A stretch of 23,854 bases of DNA from Promethearchaeota archaeon (GTDB lineage Archaea > Asgardarchaeota > Lokiarchaeia > Sigyniarchaeales > SOKP01). Shown here in pieces: positions 7,667 through 14,185 of the stretch. Position 1 is the stretch's first letter, and every line of letters begins with the position of its first letter. Position numbers and translations under genes: made by a program. The notes below the pieces were generated by a model. That model worked only from the letters and a program-made list of their open reading frames with translations, was not told the origin of the DNA and made no database searches. The DNA lies in contig JAGXNU010000008.1 in the NCBI GenBank assembly GCA_019894815.1, positions 1 through 23,854 on the forward strand, written 5' to 3'.

Positions 7667-8635
7667 TTATACTACGCTATTCATAACATTAATCGTTTTA
7701 TCTTTGTATATGCTCGATTTTAAAATTTTTATTTCTGGTCTATAAGTATCAAAAACATCTAATACTTTTGCTTCATACTTCTTATTGCAAATTGCATATA
7801 CTGATCTTCCCAATTGATTCATACTAGCACCAATTATATTTAATTTATTTAAATCTTCTAGTAATTCGCGAGTAGTTGTAAGTTGTAAAATATCAAGGAT
7901 AAGGGTTTTTTGCACAAATTCGATAGAAGCATTCATAAACGTATAAATACTTGGATCTTGAAGTAATTTAATTAATGCATCTCTACCAGCATTTTTTATA
8001 TTCATATTTAAAACTGAGTCATTTAGTATTGATTTTGTATGAATCATTCCAAAAGAACCGCAGATTACGCTCAAATCCGATGGAAATTGGATCCGTTCTG
8101 AGATACACGGATAACCTGGTTCTTTTAAAATGCACAAACCACCACCTAATTGACCACAAATTGTTCCTAAACCGGTTTTATTTGATACTTCTGCAATATG
8201 GGCAATCTTTCCTTTCTCATAATCGGATATCTTTAGTTTTAGAAGAGAACTTATTCCATATACAGCACCTAAGGCTCCAGAACCGCTTGCACCATACCCA
8301 CAGCCAACGGGTAAATCAAAGTTGTGCTCAATTATCACGTGAGATGTTTTTTTAAAATAATGTTTTAGATAATCAAAAATAAAGTTAGATGTTTCGGCTT
8401 TTTCATTTAATTCTATCCCATTTATAAAGATTTGACATGTTGAACAAGAGGGATCTCTTGGTTCTTGCGATGTTATTTCAGTTATCCCGAAATTATTGAT
8501 ATTAAATCCCGCACCTCTTGAACCAACCAATTGAGGATCTTCTATTTTAATCCCGTTTAATTTATCAACAATTTCAAAAAATCCAGAAATCCTGTGTGGT
8601 ACTTTTACTATAACTTTTACCTCTTTACTAGCCAT
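7667..8635 (-). CDS. Pantoate kinase (archaeal CoA pathway, GHMP family)
   Basis: Pantoate kinase phosphorylates pantoate to 4-phosphopantoate, the archaeal replacement for the first steps of bacterial-type pantothenate phosphorylation in CoA synthesis. The N-terminal VPHRISGFFEI and VGSRGAGF blocks are characteristic of this archaeal family. The GHMP ATP-binding loop is LPVGCGYGASGSGALG (about residues 109-124). AHIAEVSNKTGLGTICGQLGGGL follows and is also typical of pantoate kinase rather than beta-RFAP synthase or homoserine kinase. I chose ATG 8635; an in-frame TTG lies three codons upstream at 8644. The total of about 322 residues is slightly longer than many homologues. Its partner phosphopantothenate synthetase is not in the window. 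It is divergent from UMP kinase. Confidence 0.88.
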   Translation of the reverse strand: MASKEVKVIVKVPHRISGFFEIVDKLNGIKIEDPQLVGSRGAGFNINNFGITEITSQEPRDPSCSTCQIFINGIELNEKAETSNFIFDYLKHYFKKTSHVIIEHNFDLPVGCGYGASGSGALGAVYGISSLLKLKISDYEKGKIAHIAEVSNKTGLGTICGQLGGGLCILKEPGYPCISERIQFPSDLSVICGSFGMIHTKSILNDSVLNMNIKNAGRDALIKLLQDPSIYTFMNASIEFVQKTLILDILQLTTTRELLEDLNKLNIIGASMNQLGRSVYAICNKKYEAKVLDVFDTYRPEIKILKSSIYKDKTINVMNSVV

Positions 8636-8663
8636 GCAACTCAAGTAACTTAATTTAGCTGAT

Positions 8664-8677
8664 CATCTATATATTAA
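8664..8677 (+). promoter_or_regulatory. TATA-like element for UMP kinase
   Basis: TCTATATATT lies about 33-42 nt before ATG 8708 in the short divergent spacer, a position that fits an archaeal TATA box with a short leader. It could also serve the divergent pantoate kinase gene. Assigned by position only. Confidence 0.35.
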
Positions 8678-8707
8678 TAAATAAAAGAAAAATCAAATTT
8701 GACTATT

Positions 8708-9412
8708 ATGAAAAATATTGTAATAAAAATTGGGGGTTCACTCATATTTTCAGAAGATCTAGAAATCAATATTCAACAAATAATTAAATTTTGTAAGGTA
8801 ATTAAAACTAACCAACATTATGATAAAGTTATCATAGTATGTGGTGGAGGTATAATAGCAAGAAACTATATTTCTGCTATAAGATCTGTTCATTCGAACG
8901 AAACATCTAATGATATTATGGGGATTAAAATATCGCGAATTAACGCTCGATTATTAATGGAAGTATTCGGGGAAATTGCTTTTCCTGAAATTCCGAAACA
9001 ATTTAAGGAATTAGCCCAAGCTCTCTTGTTTAATAAAATTATACTTATGGGTGGTTTACAACCAGGGCAATCAACAACTTCAGTTGCTTTAGAAGTTGCT
9101 GAATTTATTGATGCTGACCAAGTAGTCATACTTACTAATGTAAATGGGATCTATGATAAAGATCCAAATAAATTTGATGATGCTAAGTTAATAAAAAACT
9201 TAACTCTCGATAAACTGCAAAATTTAATTATAAAAGATTCTAATGAAAAACAAGCTGCTGCCGGGGAATATCGAATTTTTGATGCAGTCTCTCTGCAAAT
9301 AATGAAAAGAAGTAAGATAAAGGTATATGTGGTGTCTGGAACGAATTTAGATGAATTCACGAAAATCTGGATTGGAGAATCTGATTTTAATGGTACTGTA
9401 ATTTCAAATTAA
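8708..9412 (+). CDS. pyrH: Uridylate kinase, archaeal type
   Basis: UMP kinase converts UMP to UDP with ATP in pyrimidine nucleotide synthesis. It belongs to the amino-acid-kinase superfamily: KIGGSLI at the N-terminus binds phosphate, VCGGGIIARNYI lies near residue 48, and GGLQPGQSTTSVA and TNVNGIYDKDP follow. The GG.PGQSTD-type block identifies archaeal PyrH rather than acetylglutamate or MfnE-type kinase; here T replaces the usual D. At 234 residues from ATG 8708 it fits the family (about 225). An in-frame TTG at 8699 would add three residues and is less likely. A DUF2116-like gene and tRNA-Leu follow on the same strand. Confidence 0.88.
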   Translation: MKNIVIKIGGSLIFSEDLEINIQQIIKFCKVIKTNQHYDKVIIVCGGGIIARNYISAIRSVHSNETSNDIMGIKISRINARLLMEVFGEIAFPEIPKQFKELAQALLFNKIILMGGLQPGQSTTSVALEVAEFIDADQVVILTNVNGIYDKDPNKFDDAKLIKNLTLDKLQNLIIKDSNEKQAAAGEYRIFDAVSLQIMKRSKIKVYVVSGTNLDEFTKIWIGESDFNGTVISN

Positions 9413-9493
9413 TTTTCATTTCGAAAAATTAATTTATTTATCTGTATTTATTTACAAACTAAGATTATTTTTAGAATTAAGTAGGAAGCGAAA

Positions 9494-9721
9494 ATGTCTC
9501 AATCGTCATGGAAAGAACAGATAAAAAAAAAATGGGGACCTCATAGCCATTGTCCCGTATGCCGTAAAGCTATGCCTGCTGATAAACAATTTTGTAATCA
9601 AACTTGTCGGGATAATTATTTAGCAAAAGAAAAGAAAGGTAAGAAAAAAAACAGAATTCAAATGGTTGTAATGTTTTCAATGCTAGGTGTTTTGATAATT
9701 TTTACGTTGTTTATGGGATGA
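9494..9721 (+). CDS. DUF2116-like zinc-ribbon membrane protein
   Basis: This 75-residue protein has a zinc-ribbon-like site near its N-terminus, C20-x2-C23 and C34-x3-C38 (CPVC, then FCNQTC). A lysine-rich stretch (about 44-54) and one hydrophobic segment (about 56-74) follow, ending at the C-terminus. This matches small archaeal DUF2116-type proteins, which are predicted to be tail-anchored with the zinc domain in the cytoplasm. A GGAAGCG element before ATG 9494 may serve as ribosome-binding site. It lies between UMP kinase and tRNA-Leu on the same strand. Function is unknown; related small archaeal zinc-ribbon proteins often sit near translation genes. Confidence 0.8.
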   Translation: MSQSSWKEQIKKKWGPHSHCPVCRKAMPADKQFCNQTCRDNYLAKEKKGKKKNRIQMVVMFSMLGVLIIFTLFMG

Positions 9722-9747
9722 TAATGTTATCAAACAGAGATAACCAA

Positions 9748-9760
9748 GCTTATTTATTTA
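9748..9760 (+). promoter_or_regulatory. TATA box for tRNA-Leu
   Basis: GCTTATTTATTTA is centred about 23-26 nt before the first base of the tRNA, the expected box A position for an archaeal tRNA promoter. Confidence 0.55.
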
Positions 9761-9776
9761 GTCTTTAAAATGTCTG

Positions 9777-9898
9777 GCAGGGATAGCCAAGCGGTCAACG
9801 GCGGTGGACAAATAAAAGAAGGAATTCTTACCCGTCTTTTAACCACACTCAAGATCCATTGACATAGGTCTACAGGGGTTCAAATCCCCTTCCCTGCA
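9777..9898 (+). tRNA. tRNA-Leu(CAA) with intron
   Basis: Acceptor GCAGGGA (9777-9783) pairs with TCCCTGC (9891-9897), with discriminator A and no encoded CCA. D stem is GCC/GGC. The anticodon stem is GTGGA (9804-9808) with TCCAT (9855-9859), the loop after splicing is CTCAAGA, and the anticodon is CAA at 9850-9852. There is a long variable arm with GAC/GTC (class II), and the T arm is AGGGG TTCAAAT CCCCT. A 39-nt intron, about 9809-9847, interrupts the anticodon loop 5' to the anticodon, at position 31/32 or 32/33. AC is repeated at both ends, so the exact cut is ambiguous. Leu is supported by the class II arm plus the CAA anticodon; Ser is excluded by the anticodon. Confidence 0.93.
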
Positions 9899-9960
9899 TC
9901 TTATTAATAACTTTAATGTTTAATTTTGGATTAATGTTGTCAAGTAGAAATATTATTTAA

Positions 9961-10317
9961 TTATTTAGGTAACATCGATACCATTTCATTAAGACAACTC
10001 ATAACTGGTTTAATGAAATCTTCTTCAGCCATTTTAGTTTTGAGGAATGATAACAATAAAACCGGAGTGTTCAACAAATTTGCCACACGTTCAACTATCA
10101 GCTTGTTTGCAATTTTATTCTTAATTCCAAATAGGGAGTAGGAAGATGAGGTAGTTTTAACACCTTCGATAAGAGAAGGGCTGCTTAAAGTAACATTACC
10201 AATACCCATTTCTTTTTGATCAGATAATAGTAATAGGTAACTCTTGTGTAATTTAAAGAGAGAGATATAAAAACATACATCATTAAAGAGTAAATTTCTT
10301 TCTAATATTGGTTCCAT
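9961..10317 (-). CDS. PAC4 (PSMG4)-like proteasome assembly chaperone, candidate
   Basis: This 118-residue protein has no Cys/His site and no signal peptide. Its layout resembles eukaryotic PAC4/PSMG4 from memory. A first strand (VCFYISLFKL) is followed by a second (YLLLLSDQ), an I/LGNVTLSSP strand, a TTSSSYSLFG turn where PAC4 has ST-S-LLGD, a helix KLIVERVANLLNT where PAC4 has LAQRLARKTNK, a strand VLLLSFL, and a C-terminal helix ending in MLPK where PAC4 ends AFPEKF. PAC3-PAC4 dimers guide alpha-ring assembly of the 20S proteasome. The similarity is one of pattern and is not proven. The gene starts 20 nt after ADTH synthase and is probably co-transcribed with it. A PAC2-type gene lies 4 kb away. 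Another small alpha/beta archaeal protein is the alternative. Confidence 0.45.
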   Translation of the reverse strand: MEPILERNLLFNDVCFYISLFKLHKSYLLLLSDQKEMGIGNVTLSSPSLIEGVKTTSSSYSLFGIKNKIANKLIVERVANLLNTPVLLLSFLKTKMAEEDFIKPVMSCLNEMVSMLPK

Positions 10318-10337
10318 TAATCATTAACTCCATAACT

Positions 10338-11144
10338 TTATAATCCTGATTCTTTTATTGCCTCATTCACGTCATAATTTTTATGCACAATTAAACATAG
10401 TGCTTTTACAACACTAGTGGGATTCTCAGCTTGAAAAACATTTCTCCCATATGCGACTCCCGCACCACCAACATCAATAGATTCTTTAGTAATTTCCAAG
10501 ATCCCTTTAATTCCCGCTTTTTCACCACCTGCTATAATTACTGGCACCATGCAACCATCAACAACTTGTTTAAAAGAATCGGGATCACCTGGCCAATTTG
10601 TTTTCACAAGATCCGCACCTAATTCCGCTGCGACTCGGGCTACTATCTTCACTACTTCAACATCATATTCATCTTTAATGTTTTGACCTCGCGGATACAT
10701 CATTGCTATTAAGGGCATTCCGTATTCTCGGCATTCCAGAGAAACCATACCCAAAGTTTCTAACATTTCAGGATCTGATTTAGTTCCTATATTTATATGT
10801 AAAGAAACACCATCTGATCCAAATCTTACAGCTTCCAAAACCGTATTAATTAATACCTTATAATTTGCATCAGGACTTAAAGAAGTTGAACCGGATAAAT
10901 GAAGAATTAGTCCAATATCGGGTCCATATCCCCTGTGTGCGTGGAGAGGAATTCCAACATGACCTAAAACAGCATTTGCACCTCCTAAAGCAATTTTATT
11001 AACCATTTCACCTATTTCGCAGTCTATTCCCTTAATCGGTCCAACTGTTAATCCATGATCCATCGGAACAATTACGGTTTTATTCGTTTCTCTATTAATA
11101 ATTCTCTCCAACCGAATTTTCTTTCCAATATATCCAGAAATAAT
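10338..11144 (-). CDS. 2-amino-3,7-dideoxy-D-threo-hept-6-ulosonate (ADTH) synthase
   Basis: This class I aldolase-like enzyme makes ADTH in the archaeal route to 3-dehydroquinate and aromatic amino acids. Diagnostic blocks are VIVPMDHGLTVGPI, LILHLSGSTSLSPD, LIAMMYPRGQ, DLVKTNWPGD (the Schiff-base Lys), VIIAGGEKA and GVAYGRNVFQ, all in the order of the methanococcal enzyme (MJ0400 type). Homologues continue upstream of the TTG at 11111 with a GK.VRLERI segment. Here IGKKIRLERI is present in frame upstream, and no ATG or GTG precedes it. A GGTGA ribosome-binding site (11149-11153) sits 4-7 nt before ATT codons at 11144 and 11141, so initiation at ATT is likely. Starting at TTG 11111 would lose 11 residues. 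The PAC4-like gene follows closely. Confidence 0.9.
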   Translation of the reverse strand: MISGYIGKKIRLERIINRETNKTVIVPMDHGLTVGPIKGIDCEIGEMVNKIALGGANAVLGHVGIPLHAHRGYGPDIGLILHLSGSTSLSPDANYKVLINTVLEAVRFGSDGVSLHINIGTKSDPEMLETLGMVSLECREYGMPLIAMMYPRGQNIKDEYDVEVVKIVARVAAELGADLVKTNWPGDPDSFKQVVDGCMVPVIIAGGEKAGIKGILEITKESIDVGGAGVAYGRNVFQAENPTSVVKALCLIVHKNYDVNEAIKESGL

Positions 11145-11264
11145 ATTTTCACCTTCTTAATAGTGAATTTAAATTGCTATATATTAATCTAAATCATAAT
11201 ATATAGTATTTATCAACTTTTTAAATCTTTTAAACTCAATATAGGATCTGTAAAATTGGATGAT

Positions 11265-11690
11265 TTATTCTAAATCCAGTATCACATCAGAAATTCTTTG
11301 TCTTCTGATGTCAAAATCATGATCAAGGTGAAGTGTAATACAGTGTAGATCTTTCCTTTTTGGGTTTTTATGAACGAAACTAATAGGAACCACAGGTAAT
11401 TCTGATTTTTTAATACTATTTTTTGGAATTGGGACTGGGATGACTTCTCTACATCTCTCGCAATTAACTAATACCACTTTTATGTTTTTTTGTTCTAACT
11501 TCTTAATTTTACATAATAAATCCGTCGTTAACCCTGGGGAGTCAAGAGTAATTCTATCTTTTTTCTTAGGAGCTTCTGGAATTGCTGGAATATTTAAATC
11601 CATATCCTCCTTTGATTTATCTTTTAAATCTTCTTTTACTTTTTCGGGTTTTAAATTCTTTATATCATTCATGATAGAAGATAGAAACAT
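11265..11690 (-). CDS. Hypothetical conserved-looking protein
   Basis: I do not recognise this protein. The N-terminal 50 residues are charged and low-complexity (runs of K, D and E, then PAIPEAPKKKD). The C-terminal domain has a CERC pair, then VIPVPIPK, LPVVPISFVHKN, HCITLHLDHDFDIRRQRISD. The HxI-x-L-x-LDHDFDIRR stretch looks like a conserved core strand-turn motif. The start is uncertain: ATG 11690 and ATG 11672 are in frame, and GTG 11711 or TTG 11714 would overlap the roadblock-like gene upstream. None has a good ribosome-binding site. The close spacing behind the roadblock-like gene suggests co-transcription, so a shared role is possible. It is likely a lineage-specific protein. Confidence 0.65.
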   Translation of the reverse strand: MFLSSIMNDIKNLKPEKVKEDLKDKSKEDMDLNIPAIPEAPKKKDRITLDSPGLTTDLLCKIKKLEQKNIKVVLVNCERCREVIPVPIPKNSIKKSELPVVPISFVHKNPKRKDLHCITLHLDHDFDIRRQRISDVILDLE

Positions 11691-11703
11691 AATAATGAGA
11701 AAA

Positions 11704-12306
11704 CTAAACACCAAATATCTGTCTTAATTCAGCATATATTTTTGAGATCTCAGAAATAATTTGTGCATCATTTTGTTGCATATAATAATTAATATAACCT
11801 GAAAGACCCTCTCCGTCCTTAATCCACTCCAAAAATGATTGTATTTCCCCCTTTAATTGAGGATCAATATTAGGTGTTGATGGTTGAGCGGCTCCCGTAC
11901 TTCCTAATTGCGCATTTGGATCGATATACGCTTGTTGGGATGTATTCATTTCTGATATAGCTCTAGAAGTATCCATAGTTGCTCCCATAGGTTCACCATC
12001 GGGTTCTAAATATACGATTAATTGATGTTCTTCATCTTTTGCCCCAATGATATGTCCTTCTCCTTTCATTGAACTAGCTACCAATCTTTCAGATGTACAT
12101 TGAAGAACGGAATATTTAACACCAGAAATCATAACAAATTGAGCATTCATACCACCCCAACTAGATACAACCTTTCCCACATCAGCACTTATATCCCAAT
12201 TATCAGTTGAATATAATATATTTCTTCCTTGAACAACTGCGGCAGCTATAATACTGGGATCTTTTTGTAATAAATTGAAAACAGCGGTTGCTGGATCTAA
12301 AGGCAT
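11704..12306 (-). CDS. Roadblock/LC7-like domain protein
   Basis: This 200-residue protein has an N-terminal domain (about 1-105) with a strand-helix-strand order like Roadblock/LC7: DPSIIAAAVVQGRNILYST, helix ISADVGKVVSSW, strand FVMISGVKYSVLQCT, strand RLVASSMKGEGHIIGA, then LIVYLEPDG. A Q/P/T-rich linker (about 115-155) and a helical C-terminus (about 160-200) follow. Roadblock proteins dimerise and control Ras-like GTPases such as MglA or Rag-type, and they are abundant in Asgard archaea. No GTPase is encoded nearby, so the partner is unknown. The gene begins with ATG at 12306, and its stop overlaps the earliest possible start of the downstream unknown gene. A longin or another LC7-superfamily fold is the alternative. 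Confidence 0.65.
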   Translation of the reverse strand: MPLDPATAVFNLLQKDPSIIAAAVVQGRNILYSTDNWDISADVGKVVSSWGGMNAQFVMISGVKYSVLQCTSERLVASSMKGEGHIIGAKDEEHQLIVYLEPDGEPMGATMDTSRAISEMNTSQQAYIDPNAQLGSTGAAQPSTPNIDPQLKGEIQSFLEWIKDGEGLSGYINYYMQQNDAQIISEISKIYAELRQIFGV

Positions 12307-12410
12307 TTTTTTTACCCGATATTTGATTTATTTCTCTCTTTAAGTAGGATATTTTGTTAATAATATCTATTATAAATATAATTATTAAAATTTATGGAAA
12401 AGAACAACTC

Positions 12411-12860
12411 TCATTTTCCCTTCTTAAGAATTATTCGACCAAATTTGGGATGGTATTTGGTTTCTTTTTCATTAACCAAATTGAAATTATTTTCAAATAT
12501 ATATTGATCTTCTAAGAATAGTTTATGGTTATCATCATTTTTTTTCATTTGGTTGATGTGATCTTTCAAGTAATTTTCATTTTCAAATAGTTTTCCACAA
12601 ACCGGACAGCTTACCTGTGCTTTCTCTAAAAAGCCTATTGGTTTTTTTATTATAACTTGAAACCTATCTGATCTGTGATTCTTCTTTAGGTTTTGCCGAC
12701 AAAAATGCCTTATCAATTTTCCATAAGGAGGATACTCAAAAAAAATCTTACTCCCATGAGTACATTCCCAATACAATACATCAACTTTACATTTTGGGCA
12801 AGATGTTTTAAATGAGCGAAGATAACAGTGTTTTCCATGGCTTTTATAAAAATGTCGCAT
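12411..12860 (-). CDS. Zinc-finger protein with C2H2-like and novel Cys/His modules
   Basis: This 149-residue protein has two metal-site candidates. The first, about residues 11-54, contains CPKC, then YWECTHGSKIFFEYPPYGK, then RHFC (C21, C24, C33, H35, H52, C54). From memory it resembles a small bacterial zinc-ribbon pattern with C.HG..VFF and P..H.C, though I cannot confirm this. The second is a C2H2-like site, C85-x2-C88-x12-H101-x10-H112, with an unusually long last spacing. The remaining C-terminal tail is basic. A nucleic-acid-binding role is plausible but not shown. The gene stands upstream of the roadblock-like gene by 104 nt and is divergent from TFB. ATG 12860 is the only reasonable start. 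Confidence 0.6.
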   Translation of the reverse strand: MRHFYKSHGKHCYLRSFKTSCPKCKVDVLYWECTHGSKIFFEYPPYGKLIRHFCRQNLKKNHRSDRFQVIIKKPIGFLEKAQVSCPVCGKLFENENYLKDHINQMKKNDDNHKLFLEDQYIFENNFNLVNEKETKYHPKFGRIILKKGK

Positions 12861-12955
12861 TATATGGATTGAAAATTTGATCCTATTAAAATTTTTTTAT
12901 ATTTTGTTCAGATAACAAAATCTTATTCAAGAAAATTATTAACCGATAATTCTTA

Positions 12956-12974
12956 AAAACGCAAATATTTAAAT
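12956..12974 (+). promoter_or_regulatory. BRE/TATA element for TFB gene
   Basis: A purine-rich stretch (AAAAACGC) followed by AAATATTTAAA is a typical archaeal BRE-TATA pair about 70 nt before ATG 13041. Transcription would begin near 12995, giving a leader of about 45 nt. Confidence 0.5.
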
Positions 12975-13040
12975 GTTCGATATTGATTATAGAAATTAAG
13001 GAATAGAAAAAGTTAAGGGTAGCTATTTTTGGATCTGTCA

Positions 13041-13961
13041 ATGTCTCTAAATAATTCAAACGTATGTCCAGAATGTGGAAACAAGAATTTAATATCTGAT
13101 GAGGCTCGTGGTGAGATTGTTTGTGCTGTATGTGGGTTAGTATTAGATCAAAGACTCATTGATTCGGGTCCAGAATGGAGAGCTTTTTCATCAGAAGAAG
13201 CATCTAAAAAAGTGAGAGTTGGAGCTCCAACTACATTAACTCTTCACGATAAGGGGCTAAGTACTATGATTGGTTGGACAAATAAAGACGCGTTTGGAAA
13301 GACTATTAGTCCAAAGATGAAAGCAGAAGTATATCGATTGAGAAAATGGCATGTTAGAACACGTACAAATAAATCTCTAGATCGTAATCTAGCCTATGCT
13401 ATGAATGAATTAGATAGATTTTCATCACAATTAAATTTATCAAAAGAATTAAAAGAATCTGCTGCTCATATTTATCGTAAAATGGCTAATAAAAATTTAA
13501 TCCGTGGAAGATCAATAGAGGCCATGTTAATTGCTTCAATATATTTATCTTGCAAATTAAATAAGATTCCTAAAACCTTAGATGATTTTTTAGAATTTGC
13601 ATTAGTAGATAGGAAAAAAATTGCTCGTTGTTATAGGCTAATCGTTCAGGAATTAAGACTCAATATTAATGTTCCTTCTCCAACAACATTCATTCCAAGA
13701 TTTTGTGCAGAACTTAATCTATCTGGGCGTACCCAGAATAGAGCCGCAGAATTATTAAAATTAGCAAAAAAATATCAGATTACTTCTGGTAAAGCACCTA
13801 CTGGTTTAGCTGGTGCCGCGTTATACGTGGCCGCTATGCAAGAAGGTGAACGGAGAACTCAAAAAGAAATTTCTTTAGCAGCAGGAGTGACTGAAGCAAC
13901 TATAAGAAATAGATATAAGGAACTTGTAAATCACATGCAAGCAAATTTTAACGCACTTTAA
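13041..13961 (+). CDS. tfb: Transcription initiation factor TFB (TFIIB homologue)
   Basis: TFB binds TBP-DNA at the BRE and recruits RNA polymerase. From ATG 13041 it has 306 residues. The N-terminal zinc ribbon is C9-x2-C12 and C28-x2-C31 (CPECG, CAVCG). The B-reader/linker segment follows (GPEWRAF, then GLSTMIGW). Two cyclin repeats make up the rest, ending with a helix-turn-helix that includes QKEISLAAGVTEATIRNRYKEL. An in-frame TTG at 13029 would add MDLS; ATG is preferred. Its 3' end overlaps that of convergent rpoP by 14 nt. One copy is seen here; others may exist elsewhere. Confidence 0.96.
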   Translation: MSLNNSNVCPECGNKNLISDEARGEIVCAVCGLVLDQRLIDSGPEWRAFSSEEASKKVRVGAPTTLTLHDKGLSTMIGWTNKDAFGKTISPKMKAEVYRLRKWHVRTRTNKSLDRNLAYAMNELDRFSSQLNLSKELKESAAHIYRKMANKNLIRGRSIEAMLIASIYLSCKLNKIPKTLDDFLEFALVDRKKIARCYRLIVQELRLNINVPSPTTFIPRFCAELNLSGRTQNRAAELLKLAKKYQITSGKAPTGLAGAALYVAAMQEGERRTQKEISLAAGVTEATIRNRYKELVNHMQANFNAL

Positions 13962-14097
13962 TTCTTTTTATTACATCAGGACGTTTTTTATACAGAATGC
14001 GAAAACCACAATGTGAACATTTTATTCCCGGAAGTGCATTTAATTCTTGCTTGGAAACTTCCTTTCCGCATGCTTTTCTTGCACATACATAATTCAT
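13948..14097 (-). CDS. rpoP: RNA polymerase subunit Rpo12 (RpoP)
   Basis: This 49-residue gene is too short for most length cut-offs. It begins MNYVCARKACGKEV and has a C5...C10 pair, then LPGIKCSHCGFRILYKKRPDVIKRIK. LPGI.C..CG.RI.YK.RP is diagnostic for Rpo12/ABC10-alpha, which holds subunits Rpo3 and Rpo2 together. In homologues the first site reads C..CG; here one extra residue appears (CARKACG). The stop lies inside the 3' end of the convergent TFB gene (14-nt overlap). The PAC2 gene lies 88 nt upstream on the same strand, so the two may form an operon. Both neighbours act in basal gene expression or proteostasis. Confidence 0.93.
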   Translation of the reverse strand: MNYVCARKACGKEVSKQELNALPGIKCSHCGFRILYKKRPDVIKRIKVR

Positions 14098-14185
14098 AAT
14101 AATTATAATAGATCATTGATATTAAATTTTTCGCATAAAATTTAATTTAAACTTATCTAAGAAGAATAGTTGGAATAGATTAAAT

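Noticed and set aside
7667..8635. Beta-RFAP synthase or homoserine kinase
   Set aside because: The N-terminal VPHRISGFFEI and GSRGAGF blocks fit archaeal pantoate kinase better within the GHMP family.
8708..9412. MfnE-type kinase of methanofuran synthesis
   Set aside because: MfnB lies nearby and MfnE is also an amino-acid-kinase-fold enzyme, but GGLQPGQST and TNVNGIYDKDP match archaeal UMP kinase.
9777..9898. tRNA-Ser, because of the class II variable arm
   Set aside because: After removing the intron the anticodon is CAA, which decodes Leu.
11672..11714. N-terminal membrane anchor on the unknown protein
   Set aside because: The hydrophobic stretch exists only if the TTG/GTG starts overlapping the upstream gene are used; it is short and no ribosome-binding site supports them.
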